From the NCBI RefSeq assembly GCF_001258055.1, contig NZ_CVRM01000003.1, positions 1 through 64,000 on the forward strand: a DNA stretch of 64,000 nucleotides, in the 5' to 3' direction. The notes under the pieces were generated by a model. It worked only from the letters and a program-made list of their open reading frames with translations. It ran no database searches and was not told the origin of the DNA. The position numbers and the translations under genes were made by a program. Numbering within the stretch: the stretch's first letter is position 1; the number at the start of each line of letters is the position of its first letter. This DNA comes from Phaeobacter italicus (GTDB taxonomy: Bacteria > Pseudomonadota > Alphaproteobacteria > Rhodobacterales > Rhodobacteraceae). Positions 20,668-28,930 of the stretch are shown in pieces.

Positions 20668-21753
20668 TCAGCTGAGCGGGATCAGGTGATTGTCCCAGGC
20701 GAGATCATGTTGGCGCCGGGGGATGACCCTGTCGGCGTCGATCGCTGCGACAATCCCCTGGCCGCTGGTGATGACAAACCCCGTGTCATCACTGGCAAGA
20801 CCGCAGACATCGCTCAGCCGGATTTCCTGCACCAATGCGCCTGTGTCACAGTCCGCGATCTGCAGCACGCCACCGCGGGGGGAGGTGACAGCGACGTGGC
20901 GGCCATCGCGGGAAAAGGCGACAGAGCCACCATAGCCGTTGAGGTTGCGCAGGCGGGGGTCATCCTCTGCCATCAGGCGGGCGGGTTGGCCGGGGCGGTG
21001 CAGGCCGATGATGGGCAGATCCGCGCCCAGATCGCCCTGCCACTGCATCGCAAAGCCGACGGTTCCGTCGTTGCGGATTGCAAGGTGGCGGATGGAGTTG
21101 AGGCGCAGCTCCTGAGGCAGTTCCAGCTGGTCGGTGATCTGCCCATCGGCGCCGATATAGGTCAGATTGGGCTGCATCACCGGCAGGTTCAATTTGGCCC
21201 GTCCACTGTCCGGGTGTGTCTGGATGCCGCCGTTTGCCACCACAAGCCCCGCCGCGTCGCGACGCAGGCGCATGTCATGGGGACCGATCCCGCCAGAGGA
21301 GATATGCCCGATGCGGCGATAGCTGTCCGCGGCATCCCAGATCCCGATCAGGCCGTCGCCCGTGTCATAGGCGTTTTCGGTGGTGAAAAGCCGGCTGCCG
21401 TCTTCCGAGAAGGTGCCGTGGCCATAGAAGTGATGACCTACGGGCGGGGTGAGGCGGGCAAGCGGTGCGCCACTGCGGCAGTCGATCACGTCTGCAAACG
21501 TGCCGGGGCGGCGGGCAAAGGCAACGGCTTCGGGGCGGCTGGGATGGGCTGTTGCGGCGTGGCCGCGTGCGGGCAGCGGGTGGCGAAACAGGATGTCGCC
21601 CGCAGTGTCCAACCCGGCCAAGAAAAAACGGTCATCCGCTGTCTTGCCTGCGGCGAGAAAGGCGGGGTTGCCGGTATCGGCCCAGCTGGCCTGAGGCGCC
21701 ATGCCCGCTGCCAGGAGCCCCGCGAGAAAGCTGCGGCGAGAGGCGGTGGTCAT
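20668..21753 (-). CDS. DUF1513 beta-propeller protein, Tat-exported
   Basis: 361 residues from ATG at 21753. The N-terminus MTTASRRSFLAGLLAAGMAP carries a twin-arginine signal (SRRSFLAG). The mature part repeats blade-like segments such as HGTFSEDGSRLFTTEN, YGGSVAFSRDGRHVAVTSP and DVCGLASDDTGFVITSGQG, consistent with a periplasmic beta-propeller of the DUF1513 family. A conserved GHHFYGHG segment could bind metal. DUF1513 genes commonly end imelysin/di-heme oxidoreductase operons, suggesting a role in periplasmic iron acquisition; the activity is unknown. Confidence 0.88.
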   Translation of the reverse strand: MTTASRRSFLAGLLAAGMAPQASWADTGNPAFLAAGKTADDRFFLAGLDTAGDILFRHPLPARGHAATAHPSRPEAVAFARRPGTFADVIDCRSGAPLARLTPPVGHHFYGHGTFSEDGSRLFTTENAYDTGDGLIGIWDAADSYRRIGHISSGGIGPHDMRLRRDAAGLVVANGGIQTHPDSGRAKLNLPVMQPNLTYIGADGQITDQLELPQELRLNSIRHLAIRNDGTVGFAMQWQGDLGADLPIIGLHRPGQPARLMAEDDPRLRNLNGYGGSVAFSRDGRHVAVTSPRGGVLQIADCDTGALVQEIRLSDVCGLASDDTGFVITSGQGIVAAIDADRVIPRRQHDLAWDNHLIPLS

Positions 21754-21757
21754 GACA

Positions 21758-22855
21758 TCAGTCCCCGTCAAGCGAGTTGAAGCCTGCCGTTACCCCAAGG
21801 CGCGGGCCAAGCTGGCTTGTGACCAGATCGCGGATGTTGGTCACATCCTGCTGCAGTGTTTCCAGCCGGAAGCGGCGTGCGGGATCACCAACACCTGCCA
21901 AAGCGGGATCGTCAAGCTGATCTGCGCGGCTGCGGGCCTTGTCAAAGGCGGCAGTGACCGCGCGAGCAAGGTCTGTGTCACCGGCGGCGAGCGCCTGCGC
22001 CAGCGGCTCCATCGCGGCCAGTGTCAGGCGGATATGGCGCAGGCTGCGGGCTGAGCGGCGGGCCTCTGCGCGTTCGGGACGTGGGGCGTCGAAACTGCCG
22101 AGGGGGCGGCCAAGGCGCATGTCGCCGAGGATCTGCAAGCCGGTTGTCAGCGATTTGAACAGCTCCTGGCGGACCTCGGCTGTGGTGCGATAGCGGTCGG
22201 AAGGCGTGCGCAGCTCGTCTGCGTAGCTGGCGTGCCAGTCGGTGCTGATGGCGGCAGTGGTGCGGGCCATGTCGGTGGTGATCGCCTGCACAAGTGCGCA
22301 GGTCTGCGGTGGTGTGGCAAGGCTCATCAGCTCGGGATCATAAAGCAGCTGTTCGAGCGCATAGAACCCGCGCAGGGCGATGGACTGTTTGGCAAATTCC
22401 TCGGCGTTGGCCCAGTTGGCCGTGGTGTCCCCATCCGCGAGCAGCGCGCGGCGCAGGGTGCCGGGGATCTTGTTGCGGCTGTCCGGCCAGAACGCCAGCG
22501 CAAAGGCGCGGTTGGCGGTTTCACTGGGGCCAAAGCGAAGATGGCTTACGGCGACCCAGGCATCAAAGGCGCTGCCAAATGCGCTGCGCAGGCGGGCGTC
22601 GGTGGGGGCGCAGTGGGTTTTTGCCACCTCGGCCAGATCCGCGCTGCGACCTGCGAGCGCGTCAAAGCCGGGCAGGATGTGACCTGACAGGATCCATTCC
22701 ACCTGCTGATCCGGATGAAGATCTGGCGCGGAGGTTTGCATCTGTTCTGGCAATTCCGCCGGGGATGTCTGTGCAGGCAGGGGCGTAGAAGAGAGCGCCA
22801 GGGCAATGCCAAGGGCGCCAGCCAGAGTGTGCAGATGTGTGAGGCAGCGGGGCAT
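21758..22855 (-). CDS. Imelysin-family periplasmic protein (second copy)
   Basis: 365 residues with a signal peptide (LAGALGIALALSSTPLPAQT). The imelysin/EfeO M75-like domain follows: DQQVEWILSGHILPGFDALA near the mature N-terminus, AFDAWVAVSHLRFGPSE, and LRGFYALEQLLYD. Imelysin proteins are implicated in iron uptake and lack proven peptidase activity. This copy does not have the GxHxxE motif seen in the irpA copy of the same operon. Start ATG overlaps the di-heme oxidoreductase stop by 1 nt (TAATG), implying tight coupling. Confidence 0.85.
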   Translation of the reverse strand: MPRCLTHLHTLAGALGIALALSSTPLPAQTSPAELPEQMQTSAPDLHPDQQVEWILSGHILPGFDALAGRSADLAEVAKTHCAPTDARLRSAFGSAFDAWVAVSHLRFGPSETANRAFALAFWPDSRNKIPGTLRRALLADGDTTANWANAEEFAKQSIALRGFYALEQLLYDPELMSLATPPQTCALVQAITTDMARTTAAISTDWHASYADELRTPSDRYRTTAEVRQELFKSLTTGLQILGDMRLGRPLGSFDAPRPERAEARRSARSLRHIRLTLAAMEPLAQALAAGDTDLARAVTAAFDKARSRADQLDDPALAGVGDPARRFRLETLQQDVTNIRDLVTSQLGPRLGVTAGFNSLDGD

Positions 22856-24447
22856 TACAGCGACTCCAGAAAACGGATCAGGTCGGCGCGATCTTCGGGC
22901 GGCAGGTTCACGACGGTGTCGCGGGCTGCGGCGGCTTCTCCGCCGTGCCACAGGACAGCCTCCAGCAAGGTGCGGGCACGCCCATCATGCAGAAAGCCTG
23001 CGCGCGGGTTGACCTGCTGGGTCAGGCCGATCCCCCACAGGGGGGCCGTGCGCCATTCGCGGCCATTGGCGCGGCCGGCCGGGCGGTTGTCGGCAAGCCC
23101 GTCGCCCATGTCATGCAGCAACAGATCGCTGTAGGGCCAGATCAGCTGAAAGCTCTGCGCGTCGCGCCCGTCCATGCGGTGGGTGACGAACTTGGGTGTG
23201 TGGCAGCTGGTGCACCCTGCGTTGTAGAACTGTTCCTTGCCGCGCAGGACCGCCGGATCCTCGATGGCGCGGCGGGCAGGCACCGCGAGGTTCTGGCTGT
23301 AGAAGGTCACCAGATCCATGTTGGGCTGGTCGATTTCTGTCTCGCGGGCATCCTCGCCGCCATGCGGTGCTGCGCGGCAGGCGGTCTGGGCCTCGGTGCA
23401 GTCGCCCCAATGGGCCGGGTTGAGCGGGGTGGAAATCCCGATGTCGCCTGCAAAGGCACCCGCGGATTGTTCGTGGATTGTCGGCATGCCGCCCTTGTAG
23501 CCGAACCGGCCGAGCATGATCTGCTGGTGTTCCTTGGACCAGACCAGACTGGGGCGGCCAGAAATGCCATCTCCGTCACGGTCTTCGGGATCTGCCAGCG
23601 CAAGGATGTCGGCTGCGGGGATCGCCTCCAGCAGGCCAAGCCCGATCATCGTGGGCGCCACGCGGGGCGACAGCATCGCGTCTGCCTGCAACGGGCCATA
23701 CCCAAGGCTGTCGGCGCTGTAGCTGGGGCGTTGGAGGGTGACGGTTTCCCCACCGTTGAGAGAGATGGTTTCAGCGCTGTAGGTCACCCCCAGCCGATAT
23801 TCAGCTGGCACGCCGGGGGCCGAAATATCCTGCAGCTGGCCCCCATAGGTGGGTTCCGGCGCGGTGCCGATATAGTCGTGGACCGCCTGCAGCTGCTCTG
23901 GCACCGGGCCGGGAACGGACACCCGCAGGAACATGGTGGCTGCGGCATAATCCGGCCCCTCCGGCACGTGGCCGCGCCCGTCCTTGAGGTGGCAGCGCTG
24001 GCAGGAGCGTGCGTTGTAAAGCGGCCCGAGCCCGTCAGAGGCGCGGGTCGAGGCCGGGGAGGGCACCCAGACCTTCTTGAACAGGCCATTGCCCAGTTTG
24101 AACTCCAGCTCTTCTTCAAAGGTGAGGCCGGCGCTGTGTTGGGAGTAGGCTTCGTCATCCTTGCGGGCGCGGACCGTGGCTGCGCCTGCCGGGCGGGCCT
24201 CAAACGGTTCGGGGGCGTCAAATTCCGTCGTAGGGGCGGTGATTGCCTGAATGCGGGCGGTTTCTTCGGCGGTTCGCGGGACAACGGTCAGATGCGGATC
24301 GCCGAGCGGAGGCAGCGCGATTGCAGGTGTGGTGGTTCCAGCGGGCTCTGCGGCCAGCAGAGGCTGAGCAGAGAGGGTGGCCGCGGCAAGCAGGGACAGT
24401 GCCCCAAGGGCGGTGGCGGAACGGCGGAGCGGGACATCACGCATCAT
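22855..24447 (-). CDS. Periplasmic di-heme oxidoreductase (DHOR, DUF1111)
   Basis: 530 residues with a signal peptide ending near LLAAEP. Two c-type heme motifs are visible: CQRCH at residues 149-153 and CTSCH at 412-416. The YNARSCQRCHLKDGRG context is typical of the thiol-oxidoreductase-like DUF1111 group, as is the late RTAPLWGIGLTQQVNPRAGFLHDGRA segment, which is given here as a region rather than a core motif. It presumably transfers electrons or oxidises or reduces iron in the periplasm. It sits between two imelysin genes. A second Met at codon 2 is an alternative start. Confidence 0.88.
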   Translation of the reverse strand: MMRDVPLRRSATALGALSLLAAATLSAQPLLAAEPAGTTTPAIALPPLGDPHLTVVPRTAEETARIQAITAPTTEFDAPEPFEARPAGAATVRARKDDEAYSQHSAGLTFEEELEFKLGNGLFKKVWVPSPASTRASDGLGPLYNARSCQRCHLKDGRGHVPEGPDYAAATMFLRVSVPGPVPEQLQAVHDYIGTAPEPTYGGQLQDISAPGVPAEYRLGVTYSAETISLNGGETVTLQRPSYSADSLGYGPLQADAMLSPRVAPTMIGLGLLEAIPAADILALADPEDRDGDGISGRPSLVWSKEHQQIMLGRFGYKGGMPTIHEQSAGAFAGDIGISTPLNPAHWGDCTEAQTACRAAPHGGEDARETEIDQPNMDLVTFYSQNLAVPARRAIEDPAVLRGKEQFYNAGCTSCHTPKFVTHRMDGRDAQSFQLIWPYSDLLLHDMGDGLADNRPAGRANGREWRTAPLWGIGLTQQVNPRAGFLHDGRARTLLEAVLWHGGEAAAARDTVVNLPPEDRADLIRFLESL

Positions 24448-24559
24448 GGTCTATCACTTTTATCTGGCGGGGCAGCGGGCCGGTCAGCCCGGTGTGGGCT
24501 GTCGGTCAGTGCCTGGCAACAGGTTGCGCAGCTGCAGCAGGCCAGCGCAACGCAGAACA

Positions 24560-24586
24560 GCAGGGGCAGCACGGTGCCGCCCCTGC
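24560..24586 (-). terminator. Strong hairpin between irpA and the di-heme gene
   Basis: GCAGGGGC and GCCCCTGC flank GCAC/GTGC, giving a long near-perfect stem with almost no loop. It lies 36 nt after the irpA stop in a 175-nt spacer. Neither strand shows a good U-tract, so partial termination or mRNA 3'-end protection, lowering expression of downstream genes relative to irpA, is more likely than full termination. Confidence 0.55.
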
Positions 24587-24622
24587 AGAAATCACGGGCT
24601 GCGCGGCGGCAGCCGGGGCGGT

Positions 24623-25891
24623 TTACTGGAAAACCGCGGTGGGGTTGTCGAGACTGTCGGACCCCTCGATGGCGACGCCATCCACGTTCAACAGGCTCAC
24701 CACGCGCTCGATGGAGCGGGTCTGGTCGATCAGACCGTTCACACCGCCCATGACCAGGGCTTCGCCAGCTTCATTGCCAGCTTCCAGCATCTGATCGTAG
24801 GAGAAACCCGCCTCTGCTGCGGTTTTAATGCGGCCAAGGGCCTGCATGGTCTGCGCAAGTTTACCGCGCAACTCGCTGTCGAGCGCGCTGTCCTGTTCTG
24901 CCACCAGATCAGAGAGAGAGGCGCCGGACACCAGTTCACCGTTTACCCGAACATATTCGCCCAGATAGACGTTCTGCACGCCCAGACCGTCATAGTAGTG
25001 GCTGTTGTGGGTGTTGTCGGAGAAGCAGTCGTGCTCTTCCTCGGGATCGTTCAGCATCAGGCCAAGGCGCATGCGTTCGCCTGCCTGCTCGCCGTAGGAC
25101 AGAGACCCCATGCCGGTCAGCATGGCGGTGATGCCTGCGTCCTCATCTGCCATCAGGGTGCTGCGCGCCTCGCCTGCGTCGCCCCATTGTGCGGCCATCC
25201 ATTCCAGATCGGACACCAGGAGATCGGTCGCGGCCTTCAGGTATTCACCGCGGCGGTCACAATGGCCACCGGTGCAGGTCTCGCCAGCGGCAAAGTCGGT
25301 CCAGGGGCGATCGCCCGCACCGTGATCGGTGCCGTTCAGATCCTGACCCCAGAGCAGAAATTCGATTGCATGGTAGCCGGTTGCCACATTGGCCTCGACG
25401 CCATCTGCTTCGTGCAGGGTGTTTTCCAGCAGCGCCGGAGTGATGGCGCTTGCATCGATGGCCTTGCCGGAGAGTTCGAACTGCGGGTTCGCGATCACGT
25501 TCAATGCGGCGAGGGTATTTTCGTCGCTTGGCCCACCGTAGGAGGCATCCACATAGTCGATCAGCCCCTCATCCAGCGGCCATGCGTTCACCTTGCCTTC
25601 CCAGTCGTCGACGATGGCGTTGCCGAAGCGGAAGACTTCGGACTGCTGGTAGGGCACACGGGCGGCAAGCCAGGCTTTGCGCGCCGCTTCCAGCGCCTCG
25701 GCAGAGGGGGCTGCGATCAGCGCGTCGACCGCAGATTGCAGGGTCTTCGCCGTGATCAGGCTGTCCTCGTATTTTGCCTGCGCGATATTGGCGTAGGTCG
25801 TCAGAACCTCTGCCTTGTCAGCGGCAAAGCTGGGTGCCGCAGCTGCGGTCAGTGCCGCCACAGCGGTGCCTTTGAGGAAATGCGATGTCAT
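24623..25891 (-). CDS. irpA: Imelysin-family iron-regulated protein IrpA
   Basis: 422 residues with a signal peptide (MTSHFLKGTAVAALTAAAAP, then SFAADK). The mature protein is an IrpA/imelysin of the insulin-cleaving-protease-like family. Segments include AWLAARVPYQQSEVFRFGN and the conserved GxHxxE motif GYHAIEFLLWG at residues 172-177, a likely metal site with His174 and Glu177, then DPEEEHDCFSDNTHNSHYYD. It probably binds iron in the periplasm. The downstream gene order imelysin, cytochrome, imelysin, DUF1513 supports this. Confidence 0.9.
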   Translation of the reverse strand: MTSHFLKGTAVAALTAAAAPSFAADKAEVLTTYANIAQAKYEDSLITAKTLQSAVDALIAAPSAEALEAARKAWLAARVPYQQSEVFRFGNAIVDDWEGKVNAWPLDEGLIDYVDASYGGPSDENTLAALNVIANPQFELSGKAIDASAITPALLENTLHEADGVEANVATGYHAIEFLLWGQDLNGTDHGAGDRPWTDFAAGETCTGGHCDRRGEYLKAATDLLVSDLEWMAAQWGDAGEARSTLMADEDAGITAMLTGMGSLSYGEQAGERMRLGLMLNDPEEEHDCFSDNTHNSHYYDGLGVQNVYLGEYVRVNGELVSGASLSDLVAEQDSALDSELRGKLAQTMQALGRIKTAAEAGFSYDQMLEAGNEAGEALVMGGVNGLIDQTRSIERVVSLLNVDGVAIEGSDSLDNPTAVFQ

Positions 25892-25944
25892 GATTTGGTC
25901 CTTGAAATCAGTTGAGAGATGTTCGTGAGCGCAGACAATCTGCG

Positions 25945-26499
25945 TCAGTGAAGACGGGCCGACAGGATCTGCCGGGGAAACGCGGGGGAGTTGGCGGGCT
26001 GTTTGGCGTCGGCTGTTGTGTGGGTGGCCGCGGGCGCATCCTGGCTGTTTTGATCCCGCGCCATTTGATCCAGAACCAACGCGGCCTTGGCGGCCATTGT
26101 GGCGGCGCGGGGGGCCTGACGGGGAGAGACCACGAGGCTGGCCAGCATCTGGGCATCGTCAAAAGCGGCATCATTTGCTGTAGCTACGAGATTGGCGAGG
26201 CAGTTTTCGTCCGCGCCAAGGCAGTTGCAGGAGAGCCCGTGGCGGACCAGCGGGCGGCGTCCCTCTGCGGCGCAGAAGTTCAGAAAGCGGCCAAGTGTTT
26301 CATAGGCTTGCCGGCCCAGCGTTGGGCCAAGCGCCGCGACGCAGTCGGCGCGCAGGCTCATGCGGGCCTCGGTTCCGGCAAACCAATGGCGCATGGCGCG
26401 CACCGCGGCGGCCTCTAGCGGGGGGAGGTCGCTCAGAAGGCCGACGGTCGCCCCACCCCGAGAGGCCGCAGGGGCCGTCGATGATGCAGTGAGGGTCAT
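25945..26499 (-). CDS. Uncharacterised cysteine-containing protein after hemP
   Basis: 184 residues, no signal peptide and no domain I recognise. Five cysteines occur: Cys53, Cys76, Cys91, Cys93 and Cys100, the last four within SCNCLGADENC and the preceding NFCAAEG, plus His38 and His87. This clustering could hold a metal or Fe-S centre. The N-terminus (residues 1-20) and the C-terminal third (Pro/Ala/Thr-rich, after about 130) look disordered. It overlaps hemP by 4 nt (ATGA), so it belongs to the iron operon. Function is unknown. Confidence 0.75.
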   Translation of the reverse strand: MTLTASSTAPAASRGGATVGLLSDLPPLEAAAVRAMRHWFAGTEARMSLRADCVAALGPTLGRQAYETLGRFLNFCAAEGRRPLVRHGLSCNCLGADENCLANLVATANDAAFDDAQMLASLVVSPRQAPRAATMAAKAALVLDQMARDQNSQDAPAATHTTADAKQPANSPAFPRQILSARLH

Positions 26500-26678
26500 T
26501 TGGTCAGGATCAGCTTGCCTGCGCGGGTGATGCGGAGGCTGTAGATCTGCCCGTTCAACAGAATACGGGCCTGATTGCCGCCGCGCGCCAGATCTTCGGC
26601 GTGATAGGTCGGGAAAACTTCGGTTGCAGCGGTGGTGGTGGCTGCGTGGTCAAAATTCATCTGGTTCATGTCTGTCAC
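26496..26678 (-). CDS. hemP: Hemin uptake protein HemP
   Basis: 60 residues. The C-terminal half, RGGNQARILLNGQIYSLRIT followed by RAGKLILTK, is the HemP/HmuP family signature. HemP-type proteins are small cytoplasmic factors linked to heme uptake gene expression in several proteobacteria. No heme receptor or hmu transporter is in the window. Start ATG at 26678. It is the first well-supported gene of the operon, 230 nt downstream of the palindromic operators. Confidence 0.9.
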   Translation of the reverse strand: MTDMNQMNFDHAATTTAATEVFPTYHAEDLARGGNQARILLNGQIYSLRITRAGKLILTK

Positions 26679-26707
26679 CCGTTTCTGTCCTCGGAGCGAT
26701 CCAGATA

Positions 26708-26833
26708 CTATTCCAGCACAACCCCGCTGTCGCCATTGGCAACGCCATCAAAGAGCCAGCCGATAAAGCCGGGCAGGTCCTCTGCCGGGCTGTGCTGGGG
26801 GGATGGCTGTTGGGGCTGGTGTGATGTGGACAC
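26708..26833 (-). CDS. Possible 41-residue small protein upstream of hemP
   Basis: From GTG at 26833 a frame of 41 codons runs to TAG at 26708-26710. The first half is rich in Gln, Pro and Ser; the second half reads AEDLPGFIGWLFDGVANGDS then GVVLE and uses codons as in neighbouring genes. An in-frame GTG at 26857 would add eight codons. Neither start has a good Shine-Dalgarno sequence. It lies 29 nt before hemP in the operon leader. It might be a leader peptide or a free small protein; no family is recognised. Confidence 0.4.
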   Translation of the reverse strand: MSTSHQPQQPSPQHSPAEDLPGFIGWLFDGVANGDSGVVLE

Positions 26834-26908
26834 TGGAGGATCTCGGTTGGTTTGCACTGAGCTTTGGGCTGGCGCCGGGGCGCTTGGCTGAACTGTGGCT
26901 ATACCTGA

Positions 26909-26949
26909 CTGATTTAATCAGAATCGTCAACCTGACTTTTTTACTCAGG
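26909..26949 (-). promoter_or_regulatory. Two palindromic operator candidates for the iron operon
   Basis: CTGATTTAATCAG (26909-26921) and CCTGACTTTTTTACTCAGG (26931-26949) stand 9 nt apart in the only AT-rich part of the region. The second contains TGA-N9-TCA, the form reported for RirA-type iron-responsive operators in alphaproteobacteria. Their position upstream of hemP and the iron genes suggests iron control. The choice among RirA, Irr, Fur/Mur and IscR is inference. Confidence 0.5.
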
Positions 26950-27044
26950 TTATAATTTTTTCGACAGAGGCCCGACATGGGCCTGTCGCGCCGAGGCGGC
27001 AGAGCAAAGCATTATGGGGGCCTTGGGTCGCCAGACTGCCAACG

Positions 27045-27074
27045 AAAAAGGCCGCCCCCTGAGGAGCGGCCTTT
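27045..27074. terminator. Rho-independent terminator after metG
   Basis: AAAGGCCGC and GCGGCCTTT form a perfect stem around a short loop, with AAAAA before and TTTCT after, so it has a U-tract on both strands. It is 43 nt past the metG stop codon on the minus strand. Confidence 0.85.
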
Positions 27075-27116
27075 CTGTCTGATCGGGGATTTCCCCGGAT
27101 GGTCTGAAACCGGGCG

Positions 27117-28838
27117 TCAGCTTTCGCGGATGCCGGAGAAGCGGCTTTGCCAGTCTTCGCGCTGTTCATCAGAGATCTTGGCGAACAGAACCTCTGGCAC
27201 GGTGAAGGCGTGGCCAACGGGCAGCGCGTCCAGCGCGGCGGCCACATCGGTGGGCCAGCTGTCGTCTTCGGTCTGCATCGCGGCCAGCAGAGTGTCCTTT
27301 GCCGTCGGGATGAAGGGGGAGGACAAAACCGCGTAGAGACGGATCAGGTTCAGGCCAAGGCGCACCTGCGCGGCTGCCTGTTCGGGATCGGTCTTGAAGG
27401 TCGACCAGGGGGCGACGGATTGCAGGTATTCATTGCCCGCAACCCAGATTGCGCGCAGCTCTTGGGCGGATTTGCGGACTTCCATCGCGGCCATGTGGTC
27501 TTCGTAGGCGCGGATGCGGGTGGTCAGCTCTTTGATCAGGGTCTGTTCTGCCTCGCCATAAGAGCCGCCTGCCGGAACCTCTTCGCCGTATTTCGAACGG
27601 CAGAATTTGGTGATCCGGCTGACAAAGTTGCCCAGAACATCCGCCAGGTCCTTGTTCACCGACTGCTGGAAGTTCTCCCAGGTGAATTCGGAATCGCTGC
27701 TTTCGGGTGCGTGGGACAGGAGCCACCAGCGCCAGTAGTCAGCGGGCAGGATTTCCAGCGCCTGATCCATGAACACGCCACGTCCCTGCGAGGTGGAGAA
27801 CTGGCCACCGTCGTAGTTCAGGTAGTTGAAGGACTTCAGGTGGTCGACCATCTTCCACGGCTCCCCCGAGCCGAGAATGGTGGCCGGGAAGGACAGGGTG
27901 TGGAACGGGACGTTATCCTTGCCCATGAACTGGACGTATTTGACGTCTTCGGCCCCTTTGTCGGTGCGCCACCAGCGCTCCCACTCGGCGTCGGACTTGC
28001 CATTGGCTTCGGCCCATTCGCCTGCGGCGGCGATGTATTCGATGGGCGCGTCAAACCAGACGTAGAAGACCTTGCCCTCCATGCCGGGCCAGTCCTGGTC
28101 GCCTTTCTTGACGGGGATGCCCCAGTCAAGATCACGGGTGATGCCACGGTCCTGAAGACCATCGCCGTCATGCAGCCACTTCTTGGCAATCGAGGTGGTC
28201 AGCACCGGCCAGTCGGTTTTGCTGTCGATCCAGGCGTCCAGCTCGTCCTTGAGCTGGGACTGGCAGAGATAGAGATGCTTGGTTGCGCGCACCTCGAGAT
28301 CGGTGGAGCCGGAGATGGCAGAGCGCGGCTCGATCAGGTCGGTGGGGTCCAGCTGCTTGGTGCAGTTTTCGCACTGGTCGCCACGGGCCTTGTCGTAGCC
28401 GCAGTTGGGGCAGGTGCCTTCCACGTAGCGGTCCGGCAAAAAGCGTTTGTCGGCGTGGGAATAGACCTGGCGATCTTCGACTTCGCGGATCAGGCCCGCC
28501 TCGGCCAGCTTGCCTGCGAAATGCTGGGTCAGCGCGTGGTTCTGAGGGCTGGAGGAGCGGCCGAAGTGATCGAAGCTGAGGCCGAAACCCTTGGCGATTC
28601 CTGCCTGAACCTCGTGCATTTCGGCGCAGTATTCCGCGACCGGCTTGCCTGCCTTGGCGGCGGCCAGTTCGGCGGGGGTGCCGTGTTCGTCGGTGGCGCA
28701 GAGGAACATCACCTCATTGCCGCGCGCCCGCTGGTAGCGGGCATAGAGATCGGCGGGCAGCTGGCTGCCCACCAGGTTGCCCAGGTGTTTGATCCCGTTG
28801 ATGTAGGGGATCGCCGAAGTAATGAGAAAGCGCGCCAT
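27117..28838 (-). CDS. metG: Methionyl-tRNA synthetase
   Basis: 573-residue class I aminoacyl-tRNA synthetase charging tRNA-Met. The HIGH-equivalent is [11 protein letters not shown] near residue 12-22. A zinc-type [17 protein letters not shown] knuckle lies in the connective region. [14 protein letters not shown] and the KMSKS-equivalent [11 protein letters not shown], which lacks the usual lysines, follow. That variant is found in one MetRS subgroup and does not by itself indicate inactivity. No C-terminal tRNA-binding appendage is present. ATG at 28838 is chosen; ATG at 28847 is an alternative. Confidence 0.95.
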   Translation of the reverse strand: MARFLITSAIPYINGIKHLGNLVGSQLPADLYARYQRARGNEVMFLCATDEHGTPAELAAAKAGKPVAEYCAEMHEVQAGIAKGFGLSFDHFGRSSSPQNHALTQHFAGKLAEAGLIREVEDRQVYSHADKRFLPDRYVEGTCPNCGYDKARGDQCENCTKQLDPTDLIEPRSAISGSTDLEVRATKHLYLCQSQLKDELDAWIDSKTDWPVLTTSIAKKWLHDGDGLQDRGITRDLDWGIPVKKGDQDWPGMEGKVFYVWFDAPIEYIAAAGEWAEANGKSDAEWERWWRTDKGAEDVKYVQFMGKDNVPFHTLSFPATILGSGEPWKMVDHLKSFNYLNYDGGQFSTSQGRGVFMDQALEILPADYWRWWLLSHAPESSDSEFTWENFQQSVNKDLADVLGNFVSRITKFCRSKYGEEVPAGGSYGEAEQTLIKELTTRIRAYEDHMAAMEVRKSAQELRAIWVAGNEYLQSVAPWSTFKTDPEQAAAQVRLGLNLIRLYAVLSSPFIPTAKDTLLAAMQTEDDSWPTDVAAALDALPVGHAFTVPEVLFAKISDEQREDWQSRFSGIRES

Positions 28839-28930
28839 ATCGTCCATCCACATAAATCTTTGCAGGCCCGTCTAGCGCATGGCGCAGGCGGCGGAAACCC
28901 CGAGCTGCGCTTTGCGGTTAAATTCCCATG

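Noticed and set aside
24448-24622. Extra gene between irpA and the di-heme oxidoreductase
   Set aside because: Short frames only; the sequence is dominated by a strong hairpin and lacks gene-like codon use.
27117-28838. metG considered defective because KMSKS is replaced by FSTSQGRG
   Set aside because: This variant occurs in a known MetRS subgroup, and the rest of the protein is intact and full length.
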